NCBI GenBank assembly: GCA_003956705.1
Contig: QZCP01000156.1
Coordinates: forward strand, 24,815-88,814
From: Brevipalpus yothersi
Taxonomy: Eukaryota; Arthropoda; Arachnida; Trombidiformes; Tenuipalpidae
Direction of reading: 5' to 3'
DNA length: 64,000 nt
The notes under the pieces were generated by a model. It searched no databases. It saw only the letters and a program-made list of their open reading frames with translations, and had not been told where the DNA came from. Of this stretch, positions 12,823 through 25,450 are shown one piece after another; within the stretch, counting starts at the first letter, position 1, and each line of letters opens with the position of its first letter. The translations under genes and the position numbers were made by a program.

Positions 12823-13601
12823 CTGATCAATAATCATGTGATCATGTAAATCAATAAAGCATACAGTTTCCCTCAAATCAGCTCCATAAACGCTAGAGTG
12901 GGATTGGAGTTGATTCAAAGTCCGATCTCGCTCTCTCTCTCTTTTTTTAATTTCATCATCTTTTCCATGATGGCATGGTCCAGAATAGGGTTACAGTTCC
13001 ACTTATCGAATCATCACAAAAGACTGACTGTCCAGTTAAGTAAGATGTTCTGATCACGATTTCTCATTTGAGTGTTATGAGTGTCTCAAATAATCTTATC
13101 GAGTTTTACCGATTGATGATGATAATCGTCGTGAACATAAATTGAGTTGCTAAGTTGAGATGAGAATGTTAATCGATGAAAACAATAATTATATACATTC
13201 TCTAATTAATATCAATAATAATCACGCACTTCTAGACAATTATTGTTTGTTGTAGGTGTACATTGAAACCATAATCTCAAAAATGTGAATGGAATATCCC
13301 AGTCAAAATAATGTTACATCAGATATCATTGTTTTCTAATGTATTTCAGCACCACAATGTTGTACATGCAATAAAACTGATACACAATCTCGATACAGTT
13401 TCATTATTAACCATATAACTACTAACATATGGCTGATTTGGCTTCAAAAAGTCTTTAATCATTCTGTTTTCTCGATGCTGGGTAATCCGAAATGCCACTG
13501 ACTTGACAACTAACTGAATTCGCAAAGTCAAGTGATTCTAAAGAATTAAATATTTCTCAAGCAAGAATCGAGGAAAATTAACAAGTGTTTCGCCACTAAT
13601 C
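12823..13601. other. Intergenic between WDR6 and glucosylceramidase
   Basis: AT-rich DNA with a short (CT)n run near 12930. No exon was seen. Confidence 0.6.
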
Positions 13602-15509
13602 ATGTTTATGATTTTATTCCCATTTTTCCTCTCTCTACTGGTCATTGGACACGGTGAAACAGTTGGTGATAGTGAACTTGCTCATGATTGTAAAGCGAAA
13701 AAATTCCATGGTCAAGATAGTTTTGTGTGTGTTTGTAATCATAAACATTGTGATACTCTGGGAAAACTCAAACACATTGGTGTCGATGAAATAATATCAT
13801 TTGAATCTGATCGGGATGAACACCGTTTTCACAAGAAAGTATTGCTACCAAAAGATTATGAACCAGCTGATAGTTCAGATGCAGAGATCACAATTGATAG
13901 GAAGAAGAGGGATCAACGTATCTTGGGATTTGGTGGAGCATTCACTGATGCTACTGGATTAAATATACGTCAACTTGATGAAAAATTGCAGAAAAGAATT
14001 ATACGAGATTATTTTGGTAAGAAAGGTCTCGAATATTCAATGGGACGAGTTCATATTGGTGGGTGTGATTTTTCTTATCGAAATTATACACTCGATGATC
14101 ATCCGAATGATTTTGAATTGAAACACTTTGGTCTTACACACGAAGATTTCGATTATAAAGTGAGTTATTGGAAATACCATACTGATGATCTTTGATGAAA
14201 GTAGATTTATCGTATTTTGCAAGAATTTTTCAGTCATATCTTCAAGAAATGGGAAAAATTCGGAAAATACTCAACCGTTGAAATTAAATCTTATCATTTC
14301 TCTTTCAGATACATTTCATCGAACAAGCTCGAAACTTTTCCTCAAACATCAAACTGTTTGCTAGTTTATGGTCACCTCCTGCATGGATGAAAACTAACGG
14401 TAAATTGAACCATTTGGGAATACTCAAAGGTGAACCTGGTGAATTCTATTATAAACTATACACAAACTACATCATCAAGTGAGAATGATTACCATTAATC
14501 AATGATGTTTTGTGACAGAATATTCACTAGCTCTTGTTGGCTAACACTGATTCTTGTTACAGATTTCTTGATGCCTATAAGTCCAAAGGAATCGAATTTT
14601 GGGGACTTACAACTGGAAATGAGCCAAGTGCCGGGCTGAAACCCAAATACGCATTCAACGCTTTGGGTTTATCTCCTGATATGATGAGAGAATTCGTTAA
14701 GTTAGATTTGGGACCTGGTTTGAAGAAAGCTGGCTACGGTAGAGATAGATTGAAACTCATGATGCTAGATGATAATACAAACATGTTGGAATATTATGCT
14801 GGAACTGTTCTTGATGGTGAATTAGCAAACGAATACATCGATGGAATCGCAATTCATTGGTATGTGAACAGAAAATATGGATTTGATAGTATTCAAAGAA
14901 CTCGCCAAAGATATCCAAAAAAGTTCATACTATCAACTGAAGCATGTGAGGGAGCATTTTATGATTCTCCTAAAGGTTTGTTGATTTTTTTCTCCCAATT
15001 AATGTAGGAACTAGGACTTATTCAATCAATTTTCTTCTCCTCTAGTTGCTCTGGGTAATTGGACAAGAGCAGAAACGTATGCAACTGATATCATTGAAGA
15101 TTTGAATCGTGGAGTCGTTGGCTGGGTAGATTGGAATATGGCTCTTGATACTCAAGGTGGACCGAATTGGGTAGGGAATTTCGTTGATTCGCCAATAATT
15201 GTTGATAAAACTAAGAATGAATATTATCGACAACCAATGTTCTATGCTCTTGCCCATTTCACCAAATTTCTTCCTCCTGAATCCATAAGAATTGAACACA
15301 CAATGCATGCCAAGCACTCTGGTATAAGAGCTACTGTTTTCAAGAACCCAGGCAATAATCTTGTCATAGTTATACTCAATTCTCGTGATCATCACTCAAA
15401 AGTTACAATCAAGGGCTTCAGACACCATCCTATGACAATTGAAATGAAACCCCACTCAATTCGAACTTTGATAACGAAATTCCATTCAAAAACCAACACA
15501 CATCCATGA
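13602..15509 (+). CDS. GBA: Lysosomal glucosylceramidase (acid beta-glucosidase, GH30)
   Basis: Exons join(13602..14159, 14309..14478, 14563..14975, 15046..15509), 534 aa, close to the human 536. A signal peptide covers about residues 1-20. The enzyme hydrolyses glucosylceramide to glucose and ceramide in the lysosome. The GH30 landmarks are present: FGGAFTDATG near residue 109, the acid/base Glu263 in TGNEPSAG, and the nucleophile Glu369 in STEACEG. The VGWVDWNMALDTQGGPNW and NFVDSPIIVD stretches of the C-terminal half are also kept. Cys-rich N-terminal sequence (VCVCNHKHC) corresponds to the N-terminal disulfide region of the family. All catalytic residues are intact, so an active enzyme is expected. 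AATAAA follows at about 15590. The gene is a single copy here. Confidence 0.96.
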
Positions 15510-16265
15510 ACATTCCTAATCAAGGGAAATTTAATCTTTTGTCAGTTTTTTGATTGTATCTTGTTACCAAAAATCAAGGCATGTTCCAATAAACATGTGA
15601 ATCCTCGCTTCAGGCGATGAATGAATACCAGATAAATGCTAGTAACAGGGTCGAAGATTCGATCTCAACATTCAAATCATCAAAGCTCGCAGAAACTATG
15701 CACGAAACTATCGTCCGAGAAGTTTGTATTTTCGATTGAATAATTAGATGAATGTCGCATTCAAAATTGTAAAACTATGGCTCAATAGAATTTTATCATT
15801 GGAAGATCTAAAAACGATAATCAATTCGAAGAAAAGTTTATCACACTCTATTTACAATATCTCACAGTATATGGCGTCACAGATTAGATAATATTCTGCG
15901 AACTAAATACTAGCTTCCAACGATTCAACTAGAAAGTTTTGATTGACTGGAAGTTTTTCGATATTTCAGTTAGGAAAACATGCTTCAATCAGCCGAAATA
16001 ATGATATGATGAGATTATTTGAATTTTTCGCTGGAAATGAGAGGGACGCTCTGTGAATTTCACTGCAATTTCAAATGTGAGCTGAATGGAAAAAAAATCA
16101 CAGATTTTTCAGTGATTAATTCTCAATTCTAGCATTAAAATTTCAACCTAGATATTGAGTTTCATCAGAATTGGAGTTGCTGTGAGAAAAAATTCGAGAT
16201 TAAGGTTGAAAAAGGCACACAACCGAGCTTGAGAATCGAATCTTCTAGGGGAAAAGCCAGATGAA
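15510..16265. other. Intergenic between glucosylceramidase and protease 1
   Basis: Polyadenylation signal for the upstream gene at about 15590, then AT-rich DNA. No exon was supported. Confidence 0.55.
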
Positions 16266-17378
16266 ATGACGTTGTGGTGGATCTTGATGATCCCAGCTCT
16301 AGTGTGTATCTTGACTGATGCAAGTATGACCATGTAAATTCGAAAAATTTCAAAATAAATGTTATAGCGAGCGAATTGATAGTGAAAAAAATTCTCTAAT
16401 TTCAAATCAGGAATTGGTCATAATAAACCTCCAACCTCAGCTCCCATCATTGATGGTACTTATGCTGGTGAATATGAATTCCCATACATCGTTGCCATTC
16501 GACAGGAAGGCTCCAAAATACATGGAGCTGGTGTGATAATCGATCCGCAATGGATAATAACTGCACGTCATATTGTGATGAATGTTTTTACTGACACCGA
16601 ATCAGCCTATTTCAATTTTTCAAACTCAAAACAGCTATATGTATACCCAAAGTATGACAACAATATCAGCCAATTTTACAAGTGGCCTTACTATGTGGCG
16701 GAAAAATTATTTTGCGCTCATATACCCAGCGATTATAATATTTATCCCACTGATGCCGATTTGGCTCTGATTAAATTGAGTCAACCCATACCACTGGGAA
16801 ACAAAAGCCCCTACAATCTTCAAAAAATTAAAATATATGCTGGTGATATGTCATATGATTTTCGTGGTGGCTACGATATAAGAGTTGCTGGTTGGGGCAA
16901 AGCTCATCCAAATCAACGAGCTATCTCAGATTATCTGAGGAAAGCAGAAATTCCCAATGAATCACGACTTCGATATACCAGAGAAGATCAATTAAACTTA
17001 CGTGCGGAAGCATTTTACCGACCTTGGCAGCAGATTGCCTTATACTTTCCAAATCATGCCATTTGTCATGGTGATTCAGGAGGTCCAGCTGTAGTGACCA
17101 CAGTTGGCACCGGAGAAGAGTATCTATTTGGAATCATATCATGGGTTTCCGCTACTGAGCCCATCTGCCAGTGAGTATACCTTTGCTCTTCAATAGATGT
17201 ATGGTGAGATCTGAACATTTTTAATGCTTCTATTTGCTTCAGATACCTTGGATTCGTTATAAACTTAGCTGCTTACTCAAACTGGATCTATGAAGTGATG
17301 AGAAATGAAGAAGTGACCTATAGAATATATAATTGTGCTTTTTTACATGGCTTAGAATACAATGCTCCAGTGTCTTGA
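16266..17378 (+). CDS. S1-family serine protease 1 (Cys42/Cys58-less)
   Basis: Exons join(16266..16323, 16411..17170, 17243..17378), 317 aa. Exon 1 is a 19-residue signal peptide, followed by a short prosegment and the activation site APIIDGTYAG in place of IVGG. The catalytic triad is intact: His73 in TARHIV, Asp136 in DADLALIKL and Ser242 in GDSGGP. The usual CGGSLI...AAHC cysteine pair is absent (GAGVII and TARHI). The residue six before the active Ser (chymotrypsin position 189) is Ala, so trypsin-like cleavage after Lys/Arg is not expected. The Cys191-Cys220 pair is kept (AICHGDSGG, EPICQ). An extra Cys before the Asp loop (KLFCAH) and one near the C-terminus (IYNC) recur in the neighbours. 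It is probably secreted and could act in digestion or the cuticle. AATAAA lies at about 17561. Confidence 0.9.
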
Positions 17379-18159
17379 GATTTCCATCTGGGTTAAAGAT
17401 GGACATATATCCATGTATACATTCTTGATTTTCGAATTTGTGTTGAATGGATGCTGAATATACTTCACAACTAGCCATATCGTGTCTATCTTACTGATAG
17501 TAGCCCCTAAATCCAACTCATTGTTCTATTCTGTAGGAAAATCGCCAAAGTCCTATCAATAAAATTGCTGAATTCTTGATTGAATTGCTCTCTGCATCAT
17601 CTCAAAGCAATTAGATTAGAGATCAATGATCTGTGATATTGAAGTGATGAGCTCATGTGACATTTCACTGTTTATTGAAGGTTGTTCGAAAATAAAAAAG
17701 ATCTTTTCTTCATCTTTCTTCTTTATCCATAAACCAAAATACGATATCTTATACTAGATCTCTATTGAATAAAGAGATGAGATGTTCAATTTTCCACCGA
17801 TTAAACCGAAATGATTCTAGTGTCATGAGTTTTCTGTTGCCTTAGTTTTTGATCTTGATTGAAGGTGTAAGGTTGGAAATGGATATTCAGGGGAAGATTA
17901 GCGTATAAATTCTAATCTTACGGTTGAAAAAATGCGTAATTCTTTATTTTAATTCTAATCATAAGAGAAGCTATGGAAAAATCATTGATTGATTATCATT
18001 AACTCTGTGGAACCAGCATCGCAATCATAAAATTTTAGTTTAGATATTGGATTTCATGGAATTTGAAATGAGTGTGAAGAAAGTTATCTTCGTAAATTTT
18101 GAATGAATTCAAATTAAACATGTGGAGAATCAAACTCACCACCGAAAAATCTAAATGAA
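17379..18159. other. Intergenic between protease 1 and protease 2
   Basis: The last part, ahead of the signal-peptide exon, resembles the region upstream of protease 1 at 16140-16265, as expected for a duplication that included flanking DNA. No other exon was seen. Confidence 0.55.
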
Positions 18160-19290
18160 ATGACTTTGTGGGGGATTATCATGATGCCAGCTCTTGGCTC
18201 TATACTGACCGATGCAAGTATGACCAAATGAAATTCGAAAATTTACTGGAGATTTTTATGTCAAGAATATCTTTTGAAGAAAAATACTTATAGTGAACAT
18301 AATTTTTTTCCCACTTCAAATCAGGAGTTGTTAGAAGTAAACCTCCAATCTCAGCTCCCATTATTGATGGTACCTATGCTGGTGATTATGAATTCCCTTA
18401 CATTGTAGCCATTCGACAAGAAGGCTTTTCATTCCATGGAGCTGGTGTGATAATCGATCCACAATGGATACTGACTGCCCGTCATGTGGTGATAAATGAT
18501 TTTGCTGACAAGGAATCATTTTATTTCAATTTTTCAAGTATGCAACAACTTTATGTTTATCCAAAATTTGACAATAATATCAGTGGATGGTATTCATGGC
18601 CGTACCATTCGGCGGAGAAATTGTTTTGTGCTCATATTCCAAGCGATACTCAAGTGTTTAGAACTGATTCAGATTTGGCTCTAATAAAATTAGCTGATCC
18701 CATAATGTTGGGAAACAAAAGTCCCTACAATCTTCAGAAAATTAAAATATATGATGGAGAAATGTCCATAGACTATCGTGATGGATACGATGTAAGAGTT
18801 GCTGGCTGGGGTATTCTTGGTCCCAATCAAACCAGGGACACCCAGTATCTGAGAAAAGCGGAAATTCCCAACCGATCGAGACTCCAACACAGCAGAGATG
18901 ATCAATTGATACAATATCTAGCATACAGACCATATCAACAGATTGGTCTATACTTTCCAGGCCATGCTCCATGCTCAGGTGATTCAGGAGGTCCAGCAGT
19001 GAGGACTACCGTTGGCACCGGAGAGGAATATCTATTTGGAATAATATCGTGGATAGCCGTTACTGAGCCCATGTGCGCGTGAGTATTTCACAGTATATAC
19101 TATTCACTTATCAATAGAATGATAAATATTTCCTCCAATTTTCATCCACTCCAGTGATGCAGTTTTCGTTCAGAATTTAGATGCCTACAGAGGCTGGATT
19201 CGTCAAGTCATGAGTCATGAAGAAGATGCATATCGTATTTACAATTGTGATTTTTTCAATGGAAGAGAGTACAATGTTCCAGTACCCTGA
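18160..19290 (+). CDS. S1-family serine protease 2 (Cys42/Cys58-less)
   Basis: Exons join(18160..18217, 18325..19078, 19155..19290), 315 aa; gene structure and phases are the same as in protease 1, and the sequence is very similar through exon 2. The signal peptide starts MTLWGIIMMPALG. The triad is His73 (TARHVV), Asp136 (DSDLALIKL) and Ser240 (GDSGGP). Position 189 is again Ala (HAPCSGDSGG), and the Cys42-Cys58 pair is missing. The Cys168-Cys182 pair is also missing, as in protease 1. Retained cysteines are the 191-220 pair and the extra pair before the Asp loop (KLFCAH) and at the C-terminus (IYNCDFF). This is a recent tandem duplicate of protease 1. AATAAA lies at about 19424. Confidence 0.9.
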
Positions 19291-20307
19291 GATGTAACCT
19301 GAATTAATTAGCTGATTTTCAACTATATTGTAATTGATCTTTGAGTTAATGAATGAAACGAAAGTTTTGGTTGGCTGGAGAGGAAATTGAGCTTTGTCAG
19401 TTATAGAAGCAGAAAATTATGATACAATAAATGTCAAGGCTTAAGTGGAGAATTTGTACTAGAGATATTGTAGCTGACCATAGACGAGATCAAACTTGGA
19501 AACTGAAAAACATGGTTCAATGAAATTAAAAAAAATGTATCAGCGCATTTATGTTACTTTCAATTACAAATCTTGACATGATTCTTCACTGAAATCAAAT
19601 ACAGTAAGCTTATAGATTGCCAGCTATGAAGTCTACTGATCGAAAATGGGAGAATTCAGAGAAATCGAAAACTCAAAACTCTTTGCTCACTAAGCCTCAA
19701 GCATTTATCTCTACCGAAGATAGGATTTGTGCAAGTATTTCGGAAGTCATGAGATTTGAGTATGGTTGAACAACTTGAATTTTCATTCACAATTTGAGAA
19801 TTACAATTCAAGCTCTCAAACAAATATAAGGTGTAGAGCTTCCTAGCAAAATTGGTTTTTCTCATCACCAAAGTAGCCAACTTTGTTTAGGTCGTAGGGT
19901 AAGGCGGAAGTCAATTAGATTTACTGCTAATAAAAAGTATTTGTAAGTATAACAAGTGGTACCAATTTATTTGAATTGAAATTATTCACAATTTGATCGA
20001 AAATAGCACATTTTATCACGTTAGAAAACGAGATTGACCTATGATCTCTTCTCCTATTCTTAGTTGGATCCTAAGTTTCTATTGGTGATAACATCAATTG
20101 AATTAAGAACAGCAATCCCTTCGTTAATTCGTTCAATTGGGAAAGTTTACTTCAAAGCAAATTGAACTATGTCACGTGTGATAGCTGAAATTCTCTGTGT
20201 AGCTGATGCAGTAAAAGTGAAAATTGATTTGATTTGAAACCTTATATTTTACCTACTTACCAATTGATTAATTTTGGTTCAAGTTTTTCGAATATGACTC
20301 TTAATTC
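19291..20307. other. Intergenic between protease 2 and protease 3
   Basis: Nothing beyond a polyadenylation signal near 19424 could be supported. Confidence 0.55.
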
Positions 20308-21518
20308 ATGAAGCAAACAGATCATTTTGGGGCCATGAAAAGTCATAAGAATTTTACTTTGGTCCCCATATTTCTGTATATCATCTCAATGTTTATTGGA
20401 AAATGTTGGTCTGGTACAAAATTGGAATCAAAAAAGTCTATCAACATATCAGAAAGCCTTACCAACAATGGAAGTAAGGGAATACCTGAAAAAAATCCGA
20501 TCATTGATGGGGAGGTAGCTGGAGAACAGGATTTTCCATACATTGTTGCTTTGAGACGCATAGCAAAACCCGAATCTCAATATGGTAGTGGATCAATTGT
20601 AAGTCCGGGCAGTTCATCAAGTTCGGAATGGGTTCTCACAGCTAGGCATAATTTAATTGACATAATAGGTCCATTGACACCAAGCCCATCCATTTATTAT
20701 TATCCGTTAATTGTTTATCCCAAGTATACAAACAAGCAGGACATGTCAAGTTATCCCAAATACGAAGTGAAGCAAACCTATTGCCATCCATGGCCAAAAA
20801 GTCAGCGTATTCCAATCGATGATATAGCTCTTATTGAGCTCAAAACAAAGATTGAATTGAACAAATCTCCTTATAATTTCAAAAGTATCAAGCTGGTGGA
20901 CAAAAATTTTGACATTCTTAGACGGAAAACTATTACAGCTGTTGGATGGGGATACACACAATTGCAGCCTAACGTGCTTCCTGATTCTTTGATGGAAACT
21001 GATATCAATATATTGCAACCCGAAACATGTGGCCGAATCTATCCTAATTTTGCTGGTACACAAAAATTTTGCGCCGGCCGAAAAAGCGGTGGTATCATCT
21101 CCACTACCTGTGCTGGAGATTCGGGTGGTCCGGGTGTGATTATAGATGGTAGAGAAGAATTGTTAGTAGGCATAATATCGGCAGGTGATCGAATATGCAC
21201 GTAAGTATTTTCATGAGCCTTCATCAATGAGTCAATATTTCGCTGGCAAAAAATCTGGTATTCCTTGAACAATGGTCACAATACGAATTGAGTCTCATAA
21301 TTTCGCATCGGATTTTAGTATATTGCATTGTATACTTATTAAGACATCTACTGTAGTTGCTTTATTCTGATCAAATCTTCTCTCTTATTCTTTAATCAAA
21401 CAGTCTACCCTCTATCCTCATGAAAGTTTCCTACTATAGAGAATGGATTGATAAAGTTATGCGTGATCGACCACAAGAATTAAACTGTGAGAATTTACTG
21501 AAGAATCGTCCCCCTTAA
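20308..21518 (+). CDS. S1-family serine protease 3 (divergent paralog)
   Basis: Exons join(20308..21200, 21404..21518), 335 aa; the start at 20335 would put the hydrophobic signal (FTLVPIFLYIISMFIG) nearer the N-terminus and is equally likely. The prosegment is longer, then NPIIDGEVAGEQDFPYIVAL. The triad is His114 (TARHNL), Asp172 (DDIALIEL) and Ser272 (GDSGGP). Cys42 and Cys58 are absent, as in the two upstream genes. Unlike them it keeps Cys168/Cys182 (PETCGR, KFCAGR). Position 189 is Thr. The extra Cys before the Asp loop (TYCHPW) and the C-terminal Cys (ELNCEN) are kept. The last intron lies after the Cys220 region in phase 2, as in proteases 1 and 2. There is no separate signal-peptide exon, so it split from the other two earlier. 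Confidence 0.88.
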
Positions 21519-22296
21519 AATTGGTTTCCAACTCACTCCTGGTCTGTACCAAGGTTCGGGTTAAAGTGATCGAAGATTTGCATTTTTTATTTGCTTTTTT
21601 CAGAAGCTCTTGATATTTTTGTCAATTTCTCAAAGATGCGATGTAATCTTATTGCTTTTAGATTGTCTTTTTGGTTCCACTGATTATTTTGACCATTGTT
21701 TAATTTAATCAGTTGATAGCTTCTGATGAATCTCAGATGATATTAAACTATCAATTTAAATCTCGATGGTCTCACCTGAGTGATGAATTTTCGAATTGAC
21801 AACCCTTTGTCAAAAACCTCAAAGAAAATGGATTCAATAAATGCTTGACATGAACTTAATAAGCGTAAGATACAAAAAACGAGGCAGAATTTGACGCGCA
21901 CATCATCATCACAACAAAAATCGATGTCTAAGAGAGACTTTCTCTTTCAATCATTCTAATCGAAAACTCATGGCCTCTCTCCACTCTAATGCGAAGATAT
22001 ATTGGCCAGTCAGTTGATATTCTGATTATTCTGATTTTTCTGCAGACAAGTTCTAAGGGTATCATAATTTCGAGTCCAGAAATCACCTAAGCCGCCTTCA
22101 AAGATGGCCGAACATTTTTCCGAATCTTCGAGCTGATCCGATTGCGAAGCTATGTAGAGCGGTGAGCTTTTTCAACTTCCAACTATTAACGGAATTTCAA
22201 ATTCAAATTTTCATAGTATTTTATTTAACCGATTATCGAAAAACTTCAATGAATTTTTCACTCTCCTTTTGCAGCTAAAGAGAGTAGATTCCTCTC
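21519..22296. other. Intergenic between convergent protease 3 and the sushi-repeat gene
   Basis: Convergent 3' flanks. AATAAA at about 21837 probably serves protease 3. Beyond that I see nothing. Confidence 0.55.
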
Positions 22297-25200
22297 CTAA
22301 ATAGGATGTGACGATGAGAGGTTTTCATAACGATTTGAATTATTCCTGGTTTCAACTCTGATTACAATTGAATGGCTGTGTTTATTTGGATTTGAGCATG
22401 TAAATGTACCGGAATCTCGCGGACTTGCATTCATGATGGTCAAGCGATATTCTAAATTCGAGTCTCTCGCTGGATCTTGTGTCCATCCTTGATGATATTT
22501 TTGTCCATTATCTGAAATCCAAAATGGACTTCCAAATTTCCTCAGCCAAAGGCACTCTAGGTGCAATGTTGTTCCCGGTGTAACAATTAATTCGCCTTCA
22601 TTCGATTGAGCAATGGTGCCAGATGTGTAACGGAATAAAATTGTAGGCCCTTTCTCAACTGTGGAAAAAATAATTTGAAAAAATACGTAAGGTTACGTTC
22701 GTTGAGTTCAAAATTGTGATACCAGCAATCACATTGTCAACATTCTTTACTCACGAGCATAATCAAACTGTTGTGATAGCCCATCACATGTGGGAACTTC
22801 ACCAGACCAATCACCAAAAGAACATTCACGAACTCGAGCTCCATGGAAAGAAAATTTTCCAATATCAACACACCTTGAGATCAACTTTGTTCGAGGAGAA
22901 AATTCCTCCATATTCCTTGGAACCTTTCCATCGACAAATGATATCACATTGGGACCAACAGTTAGATGACTTTCGAATACACATCTTGTTTCAAAAAGTT
23001 GCTCCAAGTTAATTTCATCATCTTCATCGCATGGATACGGCTGAGGTTCTGTCCATGTACCATTATCACATAAAATTTTCCAAGTCAAACGACGATTAGA
23101 ACGACGATCAAGTGCTGATGAATTGATCAATTTTATGCATCGATAAATTATTTCAGTTCCATCGGGAACCATGTTACTGGATGCAGCATTATCACCATCA
23201 AAAGTCAAAGATGAATTGGCTGTCCGTTCTGATTTTCTGATCCTTTTTCTTCCATGATGCTTGGTCTGCCCAAGTTTCTTGGTTGGAGTGCTTTTTAAGT
23301 TGAATGCCGATGATTTTCTTCGAAGCATAGTTTCGTCAATGAAAATGAGAATATTTTCCAGTCTCTCAAGTTGACATGATGAATTATGTCCAGTTTTGTC
23401 AGAAGGATCCAAATCAATAACCATTGAGGTGAGATTCTTTCGACTTATAATTTGTTTTCCCTCTGAAATATTATCATACTTATTCACAGAATCATTTATA
23501 TGCTCAACTCGTGGAATTCCCGGTGAAAACTTTGAAGCTGTCTTCTCACACCATGGGTTTTGAGGTTGAAAAGTTCCATTACTGCACGAAAAATACCGAT
23601 GATTCTTCGCTAGTGAATCTTCGTTACACCGATAATGTACCTTTTCACCATGAAAAACGCTCATATTCATTCTCAATCCACCAACATAATAGCCGTTCAC
23701 CAAGATCGGAAGTGTACACGAAGCAGATGGACATGGAAAGATTGGCTCTGACCAATTACCATCAATGCATCTGATCTTCTGGCTAGTTTTGGCTCGTGGG
23801 CCAATCAAACAATTGATTTCAATTGTTTGACCATGAGCTATCGAATTATTTTCACTTGGAGATTCTGGAATTATATGATAGCCAGAAGTTTTGGGAGGCA
23901 AAATGCATGATGGAACACACTTAGGATCAACAGGCTTCCATACACCTTGCGCACATTCGATTATATCGCTTCCTTCGAGAGAATAGCCATGGCTACATTG
24001 AATCCTCAAAGTTGTTCCATGTGAGGAGGAAGTGTTGAAAATTCCATGGACAATAATTGATATTTCCATTGGTGTCTCAGGAGGAAAAACCGAACATAGA
24101 GCTGGATAAGAAGAGAGAAAAAGCTCGGTATCAGAACTGGAATTTTTCGCAAAGATATGTAAGGATAACTTCCGAATGAGTTTTTGGATCCTATCAATCA
24201 TCATGCATCCACCTCACAATGAATTACTCGCTCATGGCCTTCTCTCGATACTTTTCAAGGTCTATCGAACCTCATATAAGAATTCAACCAAAATGGTTAG
24301 TGTTCATATTTAAGAGGATAGATGATTTACTCTGTGCTAAAGGAGTACACTATATGTTGAGCTTGGATTGAATTCAGTTAACATGAGAGACAATTCCATT
24401 TTTATATCGATTTGAAATGTGAAAAAATGTTCATTTTTGAGAGCATGTGGGAAATATATAAACCTGATGTTTCCTACTCACCGTGTTCAGATCATCGGAA
24501 AATCATACCAAGCAATTCTGGCTTGAATCTCCAATTTTCTTGAATTATTCCGTTTATTTTTCTTCTTCAGAATTTTCATTTTCGTCGATTATCAGTGGAC
24601 AAACTAGGTGGATGAAATCCTTTGATGCACTTGGGCAACACATCGGGGGACCATCTACCATGGACACAGGTTGCTCCAGGAGGTCCAGATAGATAGTATC
24701 TCTTATCACATTCGTAAATAATTTGCTTATCATTCAAAACACGGCGTACATATGGTCGATAATCGTATGAACCCATGTGACCAACTAGGAGTACCTTGCC
24801 ATGTTCAATAAAGCCAGGGAATGGACAATAAACTAACATGTGATTCAATAAGAGAGGCCATCAGCGAGCTCATCATAGCAGTACAGTGTATGAGTTAAAA
24901 ATAAGCATCCATTGAATTTGAGTATTCAAGAATTCTTCCATAATCTGAGATGCTGAATTTTGATTATACATGATAGAGTGTGCTGATGGTGTACAATTCG
25001 ATGACGAAACTTCCTTCATGATTTAGTCTAGAATATCACCTGATATTCCATCTAATGATTTCTTCCTGAAATCTATCACAGCTCTCGATCAATGGAAGAA
25101 ATTCATGCAATCTCAAATGCATCGTGAAAAATGCTAGTTTCACTGAAATCGAATGATTTACCTTCTTCGCAAATTGGCTCTGGATTGGTCCATTTTCCGA

Positions 25201-25412
25201 GGTGACAATGGGTCACATTATTTCCTACCAATTTATAGCCATCCATGCATTTATATATTGCTTTTGAGCCATGATCAGTCTGGAGAGCAAGAACTACGCC
25301 ATTCTTTGGTTTCTTTGGCAATTCTTTACACTTGGCTGAGTATGAGCGAAAAATTAATATGCAAATAGATCTGGAGAGCTTCAAATCATTCATGCAATCA
25401 TGCTCACATACT

Positions 25413-25450
<38 letters not shown>

